DNA of 64,000 nt from assembly GCA_015491735.1 (NCBI GenBank), contig WFVH01000037.1:37045-101044 (forward strand), given 5' to 3'. Shown here piece by piece: positions 26,244 to 35,954 of the stretch (position 1 is the stretch's first letter; every line of letters starts with the position of its first letter). The position numbers and the translations under genes are program-made. Source of the DNA: Gammaproteobacteria bacterium (GTDB taxonomy: Bacteria; Pseudomonadota; Gammaproteobacteria; Thiohalospirales; Thiohalospiraceae). The notes under the pieces were generated by a model, which did not search any database, was not told the origin of the DNA, and saw nothing but the letters and a program-made list of their open reading frames with translations.

Positions 26244-26840
26244 ATGGCCGTTACACCCCTGCTGAGCCGCCTTGTGGACGGACTGCGCTGTCTGCCCGGA
26301 GTCGGGCCGAAATCGGCGCAGCGGATGGCCTATCACCTGCTGGAACGGGATCGGGAGAGTGCCCGCCGCCTGGCAGCCATCCTGGCGCTGGCGGCTGACA
26401 AGATTGGCCACTGCAAAAGCTGCCGCACCCTGAGCGAAACCGATATCTGTCCCTTGTGCGCCAGCGGCAGCCGGGATCGCACTCAACTCTGTGTAGTGGA
26501 GATGCCTGCGGATGTGGAAGCCATCGAGCAGTCCGGCAGCTACCGGGGACTCTATTTCGTGCTGATGGGTCATCTCTCCCCCCTAGATGGCGTCGGGCCG
26601 GAGGATATTGGTCTCGATCAGCTGAAAGAGCGCTGCCGTGCCGAGGAGGTCAGGGAGGTGATTCTGGCCACCAATCCAACCGTGGAGGGAGAGGCCACTG
26701 CCCACTATATCAGTGAGCAGGTGAAGGATCATGGTATTCGGGTAACCCGGATTGCGCACGGAGTGCCACTGGGCGGTGAACTGGAGTATGTCGATGGTGA
26801 CACGCTGTCACACGCCTTTTCGGGGCGGCGTGAATGGTGA
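26244..26840 (+). CDS. recR: Recombination protein RecR
   Basis: 198 residues. It works with RecO and RecF to load RecA at gaps. Seen: N-terminal helix-hairpin-helix ([11 protein letters not shown]), four-Cys zinc finger Cys-Lys-Ser-Cys...Cys-Pro-Leu-Cys, Toprim motif Val-Val-Glu-Met-Pro-Ala-Asp, and the C-terminal Walker-like Gly-Glu-Ala-Thr region. Normal family length. Confidence 0.97.
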   Translation: MAVTPLLSRLVDGLRCLPGVGPKSAQRMAYHLLERDRESARRLAAILALAADKIGHCKSCRTLSETDICPLCASGSRDRTQLCVVEMPADVEAIEQSGSYRGLYFVLMGHLSPLDGVGPEDIGLDQLKERCRAEEVREVILATNPTVEGEATAHYISEQVKDHGIRVTRIAHGVPLGGELEYVDGDTLSHAFSGRREW

Positions 26841-27106
26841 TCGCACCCGGAATGTTAAAAAGCGGCAGGGGCCGGGCAGGGCACCACTTGATAACCCGGC
26901 ACCTGTCGGTGAATGGTTACAGTTTTCGTGACCACCCGGCGAGCCGGGCTGGTTTGAAGTAACAGCGCCGCCCTGCCGATGCCGGTGAGTAGCGCGGGAT
27001 CACCGGCCGCCGGGTTAATAATACCTAGGGGGCGTTGATGGAATACATCCCTGTATTCTACCCCTTCGGAGTCGCTTCGCGCTCCCAATCCACTCCGGTG
27101 GGTTGG

Positions 27107-27207
27107 TGCTCCTCTTGCAAAGGGCGACGGCCATTCGCTGCGAGGAGCGCCTTGCCCTGAACGCTGACAGACCAACTGAATCCTGATTTATTACCTTGAA
27201 AGAGTGC
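27107..27207 (-). repeat. 101-bp inverted repeat, left arm (family 3)
   Basis: Read on the minus strand this 101-bp stretch matches 28367-28467 on the plus strand with about four differences. The pair frames psiE and the flavoprotein gene. The stretch 26841-27106 before it is GC-rich, repetitive and without a convincing gene. Confidence 0.85.
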
Positions 27208-27210
27208 TAG

Positions 27211-27675
27211 TCAACTCTTTTTGGAGATGAGCCAGTAGGTTATTCCAAGCGCGAACACCACCGCGGCTGTCGCCAGCACGAAGGGGGGGGTTATCTTTTC
27301 GAAATCGAAGATAATAACTTTTCGGGAAATGGCCATCAGGGCGGTGGCTACTACCAGTCTGACAGGAATAACATCGGATTTCAGATACATCGAGATATTG
27401 ATGAATATTTCGATGGCGATCAGTACGGCGAGAAATGCGCCGAAAGTGGCAAGAATATCGTTGATGCTCAGCAGTAAAAACGGGGGGCTGTTAATCCGTT
27501 GATACAGCACATAGATAACATCCCCAATGCCCCAGATAATGACCAGCACCATCAATACCGCCAGTATCTTCACTGCAAAACGGATAATGCGGTGCAGAAA
27601 ATCGATAAAAGGGTCTTCATGACCCTTGCTCAGATCATGGCCTGGCTCAACGAGGCTGTCTTTCTTTTTATCCAT
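27211..27675 (-). CDS. PsiE-family phosphate-starvation-inducible membrane protein
   Basis: 154 residues with four predicted membrane helices (about 32-55, 66-88, 98-115, 125-150) and a charged N-terminus (Met-Asp-Lys-Lys-Lys-Asp). The pattern and the end Tyr-Trp-Leu-Ile-Ser-Lys-Lys fit the PsiE family, whose function is unknown beyond phosphate-starvation induction in E. coli. It follows a flavoprotein gene by 17 bases, probably one transcript. Both lie between 101-bp inverted repeats. Confidence 0.75.
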   Translation of the reverse strand: MDKKKDSLVEPGHDLSKGHEDPFIDFLHRIIRFAVKILAVLMVLVIIWGIGDVIYVLYQRINSPPFLLLSINDILATFGAFLAVLIAIEIFINISMYLKSDVIPVRLVVATALMAISRKVIIFDFEKITPPFVLATAAVVFALGITYWLISKKS

Positions 27676-27692
27676 GATGCCGGGTCAAAATA

Positions 27693-28298
27693 TCAATCAG
27701 CGACCAGTTTTCTGCCCAGAACATGGGCCTTTAGACAGCTTTTTTGCGGCAGCGCCATGTGCTCTTTGTTGACCTGGCCAATCCACAATACACCCACCGT
27801 CCTTGCACCGAACAGGGCGGCCATTTTCTTCAACGCTCCCAGTGTGCCGGTAAAGCAGCGGGCCAGCCACGCCGGGGCGCCACTGGCGGAGACCAGTATC
27901 GCCCGTTTGTTTCTGGCCGGGTTCCTTATCTTTGGCGCCCGGCTCTCCCACGGCCACCAGGCAAAGCCGACGCAACGCTCCATGAATTTCCGGGTGATGG
28001 CGTTGACGTTGCCGAAGTTTACCGGTGCACCGATGACCAGATAGTCGGCCTGTTCTATCTCGGTCAACAGCCGTTCCAGATCATCCTCCAGAACACATTT
28101 GCCGCGCGCCTCTCCGGGTTCCAGCATACAGGTGCGGCAATTGGTGCAAAACTCGATATGCTGATCCAGAAGATAGATCTTTTTTGTCTCCACCCCCTGT
28201 TGTTGTGCTGCCCGAAGAACGCCGTCCACCGCGGAGTCGACGATACCCTCCTTGCGGTAACTTCCAACGATAGCAATCAGCTTTCCCCGTACAGCCAT
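27693..28298 (-). CDS. Flavodoxin-fold NAD(P)H-dependent FMN reductase/iron-sulfur flavoprotein family
   Basis: 201 residues. The N-terminal Ile-Ala-Ile-Val-Gly-Ser-Tyr-Arg-Lys-Glu-Gly (about 8-18) is the FMN phosphate loop. Cysteines at Phe-Cys-Thr-Asn-Cys-Arg-Thr-Cys and Gly-Lys-Cys-Val lie near 51-68 like those of iron-sulfur flavoproteins, though the spacing is closer to NADPH-FMN reductases of the same clan. Gly-Ala-Pro-Val-Asn-Phe-Gly-Asn-Val forms the second FMN loop. A redox role is likely; the substrate is unknown. It is the first gene of the two-gene unit with the PsiE-like gene. Confidence 0.78.
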   Translation of the reverse strand: MAVRGKLIAIVGSYRKEGIVDSAVDGVLRAAQQQGVETKKIYLLDQHIEFCTNCRTCMLEPGEARGKCVLEDDLERLLTEIEQADYLVIGAPVNFGNVNAITRKFMERCVGFAWWPWESRAPKIRNPARNKRAILVSASGAPAWLARCFTGTLGALKKMAALFGARTVGVLWIGQVNKEHMALPQKSCLKAHVLGRKLVAD

Positions 28299-28366
28299 GA
28301 TCCATCCACCTCGTGTTCCCGCGCCAACGGCGCCAAAGAGCGGAGTAACGACTCAGCTTATCCCTG

Positions 28367-28630
28367 GTACTCTTTCAAGGTGATAAATCAGGATTCAGTT
28401 GGTCTGTCAGCGTTCAGGGCAAGGCGCTCCTCGCAGCGAATGGCCGTTGCCCTTCGCAAGAGGAGCAACGCGGCCATGGACGCTGACAGGCCAACCCTTC
28501 GGGCGTCCCTGTGGTGTTCCGCTGCGGCGTTGCAGTGCTTGACAAGGGAACAACCCTTGCCTGCGCACTGCGCCTTGCCGCGAAACCCCACAGGGGCGCT
28601 GAACCATGATTTATCACCTTGAAAGAGTAC
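28367..28630 (+). repeat. 264-bp element with 32-bp terminal inverted repeats (family 3)
   Basis: The left end, starting GTACTCTTTCAAGGTGATAA, is repeated inverted at 28599-28630 with two mismatches in 32. Its first 101 bp also form the right arm of the inverted pair with 27107-27207. The inside is GC-rich with further complementarity and no gene. It fills most of the gene-free stretch 28299-28744. It looks like a non-autonomous element; no clear target duplication was identified. Confidence 0.7.
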
Positions 28631-28744
28631 CAGGTCCGCGCGCCATTTTTGCGTAAAACAATGGTTATTTGCTCTGATTACTGCCAAGTCAATATAACCA
28701 TTAGTTTGTTCCTGCAGGAAGTCAAGGGAGGGAACCGGCATATG

Positions 28745-29017
28745 TCACTCGTTGTCATATTCTTCTGTCGATGCCAGTGAAATCAACCGCCGTTTCCGTT
28801 TTGGCGGCAAGCGTTTGATCTCCAGCTCGCGCCGCAATGCAGCGCCGTGGTTTATCACCGGCTCCTGATAGACCAGACGGACCGGGAGCCGCCCGCGGGT
28901 ATATTTTGCGCCCTGTCCGGCATTGTGTTGAGTGATCCGCAAACCGACATTCTTGGCGATACCCGTATAGAGCGAGCCATCGGAACAGCTGACGATATAG
29001 ACATGCCATTTACTCAT
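28745..29017 (-). CDS. GIY-YIG nuclease-fold protein, YhbQ-like
   Basis: 90 residues, the size of stand-alone GIY-YIG proteins. Seen: Trp-His-Val-Tyr-Ile-Val-Ser-Cys-Ser-Asp-Gly-Ser-Leu-Tyr-Thr-Gly-Ile at the start, Arg-Ile-Thr-Gln-His-Asn, Gly-Ala-Lys-Tyr-Thr-Arg-Gly-Arg-Leu-Pro-Val, and a Glu in Arg-Glu-Leu-Glu-Ile-Lys. The chosen ATG sits right before the conserved strand; an upstream start would add an unrelated 22 residues. The physiological substrate is unknown. It follows rlmB by 26 bases. Confidence 0.85.
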   Translation of the reverse strand: MSKWHVYIVSCSDGSLYTGIAKNVGLRITQHNAGQGAKYTRGRLPVRLVYQEPVINHGAALRRELEIKRLPPKRKRRLISLASTEEYDNE

Positions 29018-29043
29018 CACGCTGAAGAAGAACCGGCTAATTT

Positions 29044-29796
29044 TCAACCACCCCGCCGTTGCCGCACTGCCTCGTACAGGCACACCGCGGCGGCAACCGA
29101 GACATTGAGACTCTCCACCATGCCGGTCATGGGAATCTTTACCAGGAGATCACAGTTCTCCCGCGTCAGGCGGCGCAGACCGTGCCCTTCCGCTCCCATC
29201 ACAATTGCCAGGGGACCGGTCAGATCAGTCCGGTAAAGCTCCTGATCGCTCTCTCCGGCGGCGCCGATTAGCCAGATGCCTGCACTGCGCAGCTGGCGCA
29301 AGGTGCGCGCCAGATTGGTGACACGGATGAACGGCACGCTCTGCGCTGCGCCGCAGGCTACTTTGCGCACGGTGGCGGTCAATCCGGCCGCGCGATTTTT
29401 CGGTGCAATCACTGCATCCACGCCCGCCGCATCGGCAGTACGCAGACAGGCGCCCAGGTTGTGGGGATCCTGAACCCCGTCGAGCACCAGCAATAACGGG
29501 GGGTGAGCGAGATGCTGCAGCAGCTCTTCCAGCTCCCGTTCGCCCCGTTCGCGGGGTGGCCGCAGTGTGGCAATCACCCCCTGGTGGCGCACTCCCGGCA
29601 GCAGGGTATCCAGCCCGTCGAGCGAGGTTTCATGGATCACAACACCGGCCCGCTGCGCCGCCTGGCGTATGACGGGCATCCGTTCGTCATGCCGTGCCCG
29701 ATCACACCACAATTCCCGTACATGGTTTTGCTCCAGCGCCAGGCGCACGGCGTGCAGGCCGTAGACCCAGTCCTCCCTGTCTGCCTTTGCCGGCAT
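29044..29796 (-). CDS. rlmB: 23S rRNA (guanosine-2251-2'-O)-methyltransferase
   Basis: 250 residues. A SpoU-class knotted methyltransferase modifying the ribosomal P-loop. An N-terminal substrate-binding domain (Trp-Val-Tyr-Gly-Leu-His-Ala-Val) is followed by Asp-Pro-His-Asn-Leu-Gly-Ala-Cys-Leu-Arg-Thr-Ala (motif 1), Val-Met-Gly-Ala-Glu-Gly-His-Gly-Leu (motif 2) and Met-Val-Glu-Ser-Leu-Asn-Val-Ser-Val-Ala (motif 3). The start overlaps the rnr stop by one base (TGATG), the usual rnr-rlmB pair. Confidence 0.96.
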   Translation of the reverse strand: MPAKADREDWVYGLHAVRLALEQNHVRELWCDRARHDERMPVIRQAAQRAGVVIHETSLDGLDTLLPGVRHQGVIATLRPPRERGERELEELLQHLAHPPLLLVLDGVQDPHNLGACLRTADAAGVDAVIAPKNRAAGLTATVRKVACGAAQSVPFIRVTNLARTLRQLRSAGIWLIGAAGESDQELYRTDLTGPLAIVMGAEGHGLRRLTRENCDLLVKIPMTGMVESLNVSVAAAVCLYEAVRQRRGG

Positions 29797-32018
29797 CAGC
29801 GCCTGCGCCTGCTCTTTTTTCTTGTTTTTTCTGCTACCGGCTGCGCCAGTTCGAAATCGATCTTGCGTTCGTCGAGATCAACGCGCACCACCTTGACCCG
29901 AATCTTGTCACCCAGACGATAGTGCTGGTTGGTGCGCTCGCCGCTGAGCCGGTGTTTGGCGGGATCGAAGTGAAAATAGTCGTTGCCCAGCGCGGTCACA
30001 TGTACCAGTCCCTCCACGTAGATCCGCTCCAGCTCCACAAACAGGCCAAAACCTGTCACGCTGCTGATGACACCGTCATAGCTTTCGCCGACCTTGTCCA
30101 TCATGTATTCGCACTTGAGCCAGTCGACGGCATCACGGGTGGCATCGTCGGCGCGGCGTTCGGTCATCGAGCAGTGTTCGCCCAGCAGCACCATCTCCTC
30201 ATGGGACCAAGGCGCCTGAGTTCTCTTTCTGCGTGACAGGAGATGGCGGATGGCGCGATGCACCACCAGATCCGGGTAGCGGCGGATCGGTGAGGTAAAG
30301 TGGGCATAGGCGTCGAAGGCCAGTCCGAAATGCCCCTCGTTGTCGGGGGTATAGATCGCCTGGCGCATGCTGCGCAACAGCACGGTCTGGATCAGATGGG
30401 CGTCGGGGCGCTCCTTGATCTGGTCGAGCAGCCTGGCGAAGTGGCGTGCCTGAGGCTTTTCTCCCCCCTGCAACTGCAGTCCCAGCTCGCTCAGAAACTC
30501 GCGCAGCGCCTCCAGTTTTTCCGCTGTTGGCCCCTCATGGACGCGGTACAGCGTGGGGATTTTGTTCTTGCGCAGAAAATCGGCCGCTGCCACATTGGCC
30601 GCCACCATGAACTCCTCGATCAGCATGTGCGCTTCATTGCGCTCCAGCGGCACGATCTGTTCGATCTTGCGTTCCGGCCCGAACACGATGCGGGTCTCGG
30701 TCGTGATGAAATCCATCGCCCCGCGCCGCTCACGCTGTTTGCGCAGCGTCTGATACAGTGCATACAACTGTTCCAGATGGGGAAGCAGCTCACTGTACCG
30801 GCTGCGCAGGGATTGCTCTCTTTCCACCAGCATGGCGGCAACCTCGGTATAGGTCAGCCGGGCATGGGAGCGCATCACTGCTTCAAAGAAGCGGTAGTCC
30901 GTTACCTCCCCTTTTTCGTTGAAGGAGAGTTCGCAGACCATGCAGAGACGGTCCACGTCCGGGTTGAGCGAACAGAGACCGTTGGAGAGCACCTCCGGCA
31001 GCATGGGAATCACCCGCTCCGGGAAATAAACCGATGTGCCCCGTTCACGCGCCTCGTCATCCAGGGCAGTGCCGGGCGAAACGTAGCTGGAGACATCGGC
31101 AATGGCCACCAGCAGTTTCCAGCCGTCATCCACCGCGCGGCAGAACACGGCGTCGTCGAAATCCCGGGCATCCTCCCCATCGATGGTCACCAGCGGCAAC
31201 TGGCGCAGATCCTTCCTGCCCTGTTTGCTCTTCTCCGGGACCTGTTCATCGAGAACGGCGATCTCCTGCTCCACCTGCGGTGGCCAGCCCAGCGGCAGAT
31301 TGTGGGCGCGGAGGGCCACCTCGATCTCCATCCCCGGCGCCATGTGCTCGCCCAGCACCTCGACGATCCGCCCCAGCGGCTGGCGGCGTCTGGTGGGCTG
31401 TTCGATAATTTCGACAGTGACGATCTGGTTTGGCTTCGCTCCCCCTTCCTCACCCTTGGCAACCAGGATATCCTGCACCAGCCGCTTGTTGTCCGGCGCC
31501 ACAAAGCCAACGCCACCCTCGACGAGATAGCGTCCTACCACCCGGTGGGTGTTACGCTCCAGCACCTCGACCACGCTGCCTTCCCGGCGGCCACGGCGAT
31601 CAATGCCGGATACCCGCGCCATTACCCGGTCGCCGTGAAACACGGAGCGCATCTCCCGGCCGTTGAGAAACAGATCCTCGCCACCCTCATCCGGCACCAG
31701 AAAGCCGAATCCGTCGGGATGGCCGATGACCCGCCCGCACACCAGATCCATTTTGCTTACCAGGCCGTAGCCACCCTTGCGGTTCCGGATCAGTTGCCCA
31801 TCGCGCTCCATGGCGCGCAGACGGCGGCGCAGCGCCTCGAACTGCTCATCCGTATGCAGTTTCAACTCCCCGGCAATCTGCGCCCGGTTCATCAGCACCC
31901 CCTTTCTTTCAAGCAGCTCCATGATAAATTCACGGCTGGGGATGGGGTTTTCATACTTCCGGGCTTCGCGCTCGGCGTAGGGATCCTGTTTATTCGAGGG
32001 GGAGGAGTCGTTGGTCAT
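29796..32018 (-). CDS. rnr: Ribonuclease R
   Basis: 740 residues. A 3'-to-5' exoribonuclease that degrades structured RNA. Order: winged-helix region (about 20-80), two cold-shock domains, RNB catalytic domain with Gly-Glu-Asp-Ala-Arg-Asp-Phe-Asp-Asp-Ala-Val, and S1 domain near 640-720. A basic tail (Lys-Ser-Arg-Arg-Arg-Arg) is typical but shorter than in E. coli. It is first in the rnr-rlmB-GIY-YIG run; the promoter should lie in 32019-32127. Confidence 0.96.
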   Translation of the reverse strand: MTNDSSPSNKQDPYAEREARKYENPIPSREFIMELLERKGVLMNRAQIAGELKLHTDEQFEALRRRLRAMERDGQLIRNRKGGYGLVSKMDLVCGRVIGHPDGFGFLVPDEGGEDLFLNGREMRSVFHGDRVMARVSGIDRRGRREGSVVEVLERNTHRVVGRYLVEGGVGFVAPDNKRLVQDILVAKGEEGGAKPNQIVTVEIIEQPTRRRQPLGRIVEVLGEHMAPGMEIEVALRAHNLPLGWPPQVEQEIAVLDEQVPEKSKQGRKDLRQLPLVTIDGEDARDFDDAVFCRAVDDGWKLLVAIADVSSYVSPGTALDDEARERGTSVYFPERVIPMLPEVLSNGLCSLNPDVDRLCMVCELSFNEKGEVTDYRFFEAVMRSHARLTYTEVAAMLVEREQSLRSRYSELLPHLEQLYALYQTLRKQRERRGAMDFITTETRIVFGPERKIEQIVPLERNEAHMLIEEFMVAANVAAADFLRKNKIPTLYRVHEGPTAEKLEALREFLSELGLQLQGGEKPQARHFARLLDQIKERPDAHLIQTVLLRSMRQAIYTPDNEGHFGLAFDAYAHFTSPIRRYPDLVVHRAIRHLLSRRKRTQAPWSHEEMVLLGEHCSMTERRADDATRDAVDWLKCEYMMDKVGESYDGVISSVTGFGLFVELERIYVEGLVHVTALGNDYFHFDPAKHRLSGERTNQHYRLGDKIRVKVVRVDLDERKIDFELAQPVAEKTRKKSRRRR

Positions 32019-32127
32019 GGCAATCCTGATTCAGCAATCTATTTTTGGGAAGCAGAACATTGACAATGAAACAAAGTCAGGTAAAATTCCGCTCTTGTTG
32101 CCGTATGGTAACACATCACTGCTCACT

Positions 32128-32214
32128 GCCGAGGTGGTGAAATTGGTAGACACGCTAGCTTCAGGTGCTAGTGGGGGTAACCCCGTGGAGGTTCAAGTCC
32201 TCTCCTCGGCACCA
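32128..32214 (+). tRNA. tRNA-Leu (anticodon CAG)
   Basis: An 87-nt class II tRNA: acceptor GCCGAGG/CCTCGGC, D-arm with TTGGTAGAC, anticodon stem CTAGC-TTCAGGT-GCTAG, long variable arm GGGGGTAACCCC, T-arm GGTTCAAGTCC, encoded CCA. The 3' part overlaps the antisense bepA-like reading frame. Confidence 0.96.
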
Positions 32215-33709
32215 TTTTCCTCTTCTTGTGTGCTGAATACCTCTCCGCTCCGTTCTCCTGGCGCTGCTTGCGGGAGGCGGCTTCCAGTGCGGCATGCTCT
32301 TCAAACAGTTTCAAGCGGGCGCGGATCCCTGCTGCGTCGTAGGGAGTGACCTCTTTTGTTTCCAGCGCGTTTCTAAGTTGGCGTATCGCCTCCCTTGTCA
32401 ACCCTTCCAGATAGTAGTATTCAGCCATTGCGCGATAGGAATCGACCGGAAAGCCGGCCTTTTTCTCTGTTTGGGCCAGCAGTCGATACAGTTCCGGCCC
32501 TGCCGGCCTGGCGTTCATATAGCGGTGCAAAACCTCCCGGGCCTTTGCGGCATCCCCGGACTGCAACAGCGTAAATACGTACTGAACGGTCAGCGGGGTG
32601 CTCAACGGATAGATCCTCAGGTTTTGCTCATAGATGGCCAGCGCCTTCTCCAGGTTTCCGGCATCGGCCTCCACCTGGGCGAGTGCGTATTGATAGGCGA
32701 TGACATCAGGCCGTTTTCCGATCAGGGCCTGCAGTTGGCGGCGGGCCTTTCCGCTTTCCCCCTTGCGGCTGAGCGCCAGTGCATAACCGTACTTTCCCGC
32801 CTCTGTGCCGTTATCGGCAAAATAGCGGACTGCCTCATCAGGGTTTTTGCTGAGCATAACCCGTATCTTGCTGCGGATGAGTGAGTAACGAATGCTCTCT
32901 TCCCCTTGCCGAGGGGGTTTGTAACGGGCGGCGCGGTTGCTCGAGTCACTGATTCGGGAGAGCGTGACGGGATGGGTTTTCAGAAAATCCGGTAGCACGT
33001 CCTTGTAGATCCGGTTGGTGGCCAGCAGTTTTTTGAAAAAATCCGGCATTCCATTGGCATCGAACCCCGCCCGCGTCAGGATCTGCATGCCCACCCGATC
33101 AGCCTCTTGTTCATTGATGCGGGTGAAGTTGATCATTCGCTGGGTACTGCCGGCCATGGCGGCAGTGATTGCTGCCTGGGCGAGGTCCGGATCCTGGCTT
33201 CCCAGAATCATGGCGGCGAGTATCGCGGCTGCCATGGGCAGATTCATATTGTTGGCGGCTTCACTGGCGCGGGCCAGATGGCGTTGGGTCACATGGGCTA
33301 TTTCGTGTGCCAATACCGCCGCCAGTTCACTTTCGTTGGCGGTATTGAGAATCAAACCGGAGTTGATGCCGATATAACCGCCAGGGGCCGCAAATGCGTT
33401 GATGCGCGGATCCTGAATAATAAAGAAGGTAAAAGAGCGTGTTACCCCATCGCTATGGGAGACCAGCCTGGCTCCCAGGTCCTGAAGGTATTCATTGATC
33501 TCGGGATCATCCACCAGTGTCAGTGAGTAGCGGATATTCCGCATGAATTCCGCGCCGATACGCTGCTCCTCTTCCAGAGAGAGCATATTGCCCGTACTGT
33601 CCCCCATCTCCGGCAGTTCATCGAAAAGAGCCAGACTGCGCTGGGGCAACGCGGTCAGACCGGGCAGCAGAACGAGCAGTAACAGGAGGGCGCGTATCGA
33701 TCGGAACAT
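32168..33709 (-). CDS. bepA: BepA-like M48 metalloprotease with TPR domain
   Basis: 513 residues. A periplasmic protease/chaperone that helps assemble or degrade outer-membrane proteins such as LptD. Signal peptide about 1-25, zinc motif His-Glu-Ile-Ala-His at 135-139 with the third ligand Glu in Glu-Gln-Glu-Ala-Asp, then TPR units from about residue 300. The chosen ATG opens the signal peptide; an upstream start would add 38 residues. The last ~15 residues (Val-Pro-Arg-Arg-Gly-Leu-Glu-Pro-Pro-Arg) are translated from the antisense strand of tRNA-Leu, because no stop occurs before the tRNA. Confidence 0.88.
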   Translation of the reverse strand: MFRSIRALLLLLVLLPGLTALPQRSLALFDELPEMGDSTGNMLSLEEEQRIGAEFMRNIRYSLTLVDDPEINEYLQDLGARLVSHSDGVTRSFTFFIIQDPRINAFAAPGGYIGINSGLILNTANESELAAVLAHEIAHVTQRHLARASEAANNMNLPMAAAILAAMILGSQDPDLAQAAITAAMAGSTQRMINFTRINEQEADRVGMQILTRAGFDANGMPDFFKKLLATNRIYKDVLPDFLKTHPVTLSRISDSSNRAARYKPPRQGEESIRYSLIRSKIRVMLSKNPDEAVRYFADNGTEAGKYGYALALSRKGESGKARRQLQALIGKRPDVIAYQYALAQVEADAGNLEKALAIYEQNLRIYPLSTPLTVQYVFTLLQSGDAAKAREVLHRYMNARPAGPELYRLLAQTEKKAGFPVDSYRAMAEYYYLEGLTREAIRQLRNALETKEVTPYDAAGIRARLKLFEEHAALEAASRKQRQENGAERYSAHKKRKMVPRRGLEPPRGYPH

Positions 33710-33808
33710 GGGGTGATGGTCATTATAAACGTGATACCCGTTGTGGCAATGGGGCAGGTGGGAAAGTTCCCGCTGAATTTGTATTTGCTCCCGGCTCGTT
33801 GATAGAGT

Positions 33809-33888
33809 ATCTCCAATCAGCATACCCCCGGAAATGCCCGTTTTTCGCCTTGAACCAGCGGAATTCGGGGGCAGGCCGGGTTAATAAC
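33809..33888. repeat. Eroded fragment related to the MITE family
   Basis: Contains GTTTTTCGCCTTGAACCAGCGG and a weak 3' block ending GTTAATAAC. It matches the TTCGCCTTGAAC core shared by degenerate copies at 2146 and 39022, but lacks clear ends. Confidence 0.35.
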
Positions 33889-33911
33889 AAGATTACCGGG
33901 AGATTGAACAG

Positions 33912-34142
33912 ATGTACGATATCGATCAGCAGTTGGATACGTCGGGACTGAACTGCCCGTTGCCGATATTGCGCGCCAAAAAGGCGCTCGCCACCATGAA
34001 ACCGGGTGAGGTACTGCATATCATCGCTACCGATCCCGGTTCTGCCAGGGATTTCCCCGCATTTGCCCGGCAAACGGGGAATGAACTGTTGGAAGCGCGG
34101 GAGGAAAATGATAAATTTCATTACCTGATGAAAAAAGCGTGA
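33912..34142 (+). CDS. TusA-family sulfur carrier protein
   Basis: 76 residues. TusA-type proteins carry persulfide sulfur on one Cys. The motif Gly-Leu-Asn-Cys-Pro-Leu-Pro-Ile-Leu with Cys15 is intact, followed by Ala-Lys-Lys-Ala-Leu. In sulfur oxidisers such proteins pass sulfur between rhodaneses, DsrE-type proteins and the sHdr or rDsr systems; in others they serve tRNA thiolation. The next gene, 24 bases on, is GcvH-like, which hints at sulfur metabolism. The exact role is not shown by sequence. Confidence 0.88.
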   Translation: MYDIDQQLDTSGLNCPLPILRAKKALATMKPGEVLHIIATDPGSARDFPAFARQTGNELLEAREENDKFHYLMKKA

Positions 34143-34166
34143 CTGTTTGCAGAGAGGGAGGAGACC

Positions 34167-34607
34167 ATGGGCGAGGTACGCGGCTGCGAGCTGCCGGAAT
34201 ATCTTTACTACAATGTCGACAATAATGTCTGGGTCCGGGATGAAGGTAATGACACGGTCACCATCGGAATGACCTCGTATGCGGCCGCATTGATCGGTGA
34301 CATCGTATCATGCACCTTGCGGCTGGTGGGCAAAGAGATAAAAAAGGACAAATCCTGCGCAACCATCGAGACACGGGACTGGGTCGGCCCGGTAAAAGCC
34401 CCGGTTGCAGGGGAGATCGTCGCCGTGAATGATCAGCTTGCTGTTACACCTGAGCTTGTCAACCAGGATCCCTATGGAAAAGGCTGGCTGGTGAAGATCC
34501 GCGTATATGACTGGGAGGGGTGCAAGGGCGAACTCGTGACCGGCCTGGAAGAGACGCTGACCAGTTTCGATGCAAGGATGGAGTATGACGGTTTTTCCGG
34601 ATGTTGA
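34167..34607 (+). CDS. GcvH-like (lipoyl-domain fold) protein lacking the lipoyl lysine
   Basis: 146 residues with the H-protein fold: Tyr-Tyr-Asn-Val-Asp-Asn-Asn-Val-Trp-Val near 14-23, Thr-Val-Thr-Ile-Gly-Met-Thr-Ser-Tyr-Ala, Pro-Val-Ala-Gly-Glu-Ile-Val-Ala-Val-Asn, and Gly-Lys-Gly-Trp-Leu-Val-Lys-Ile. In lipoylated relatives the modified Lys follows Glu-Ser-x; here that position is Asp71 (Glu-Thr-Arg-Asp-Trp-Val-Gly-Pro), with a Lys only at 77. No glycine-cleavage gene is nearby. Related proteins accompany sulfur-transfer genes in sulfur oxidisers. AGGGAGGAGA precedes the ATG. Carrier function without lipoate, or modification at Lys77, is unknown. Confidence 0.78.
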   Translation: MGEVRGCELPEYLYYNVDNNVWVRDEGNDTVTIGMTSYAAALIGDIVSCTLRLVGKEIKKDKSCATIETRDWVGPVKAPVAGEIVAVNDQLAVTPELVNQDPYGKGWLVKIRVYDWEGCKGELVTGLEETLTSFDARMEYDGFSGC

Positions 34608-34628
34608 CGGGTTGAAAGGCTTACATGA

Positions 34629-35951
<1,323 letters not shown>

Positions 35952-35954
35952 CCG

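Noticed and set aside
26855..27175. Minus-strand frame of 106 codons after recR
   Set aside because: It overlaps the family 3 repeat arm, has no recognisable domain, and matches similar non-coding repeat text at 28380-28620.
30300..32063. Long plus-strand frame opposite rnr
   Set aside because: It is the mirror of the RNase R codons, with low-complexity His/Gln/Leu content.
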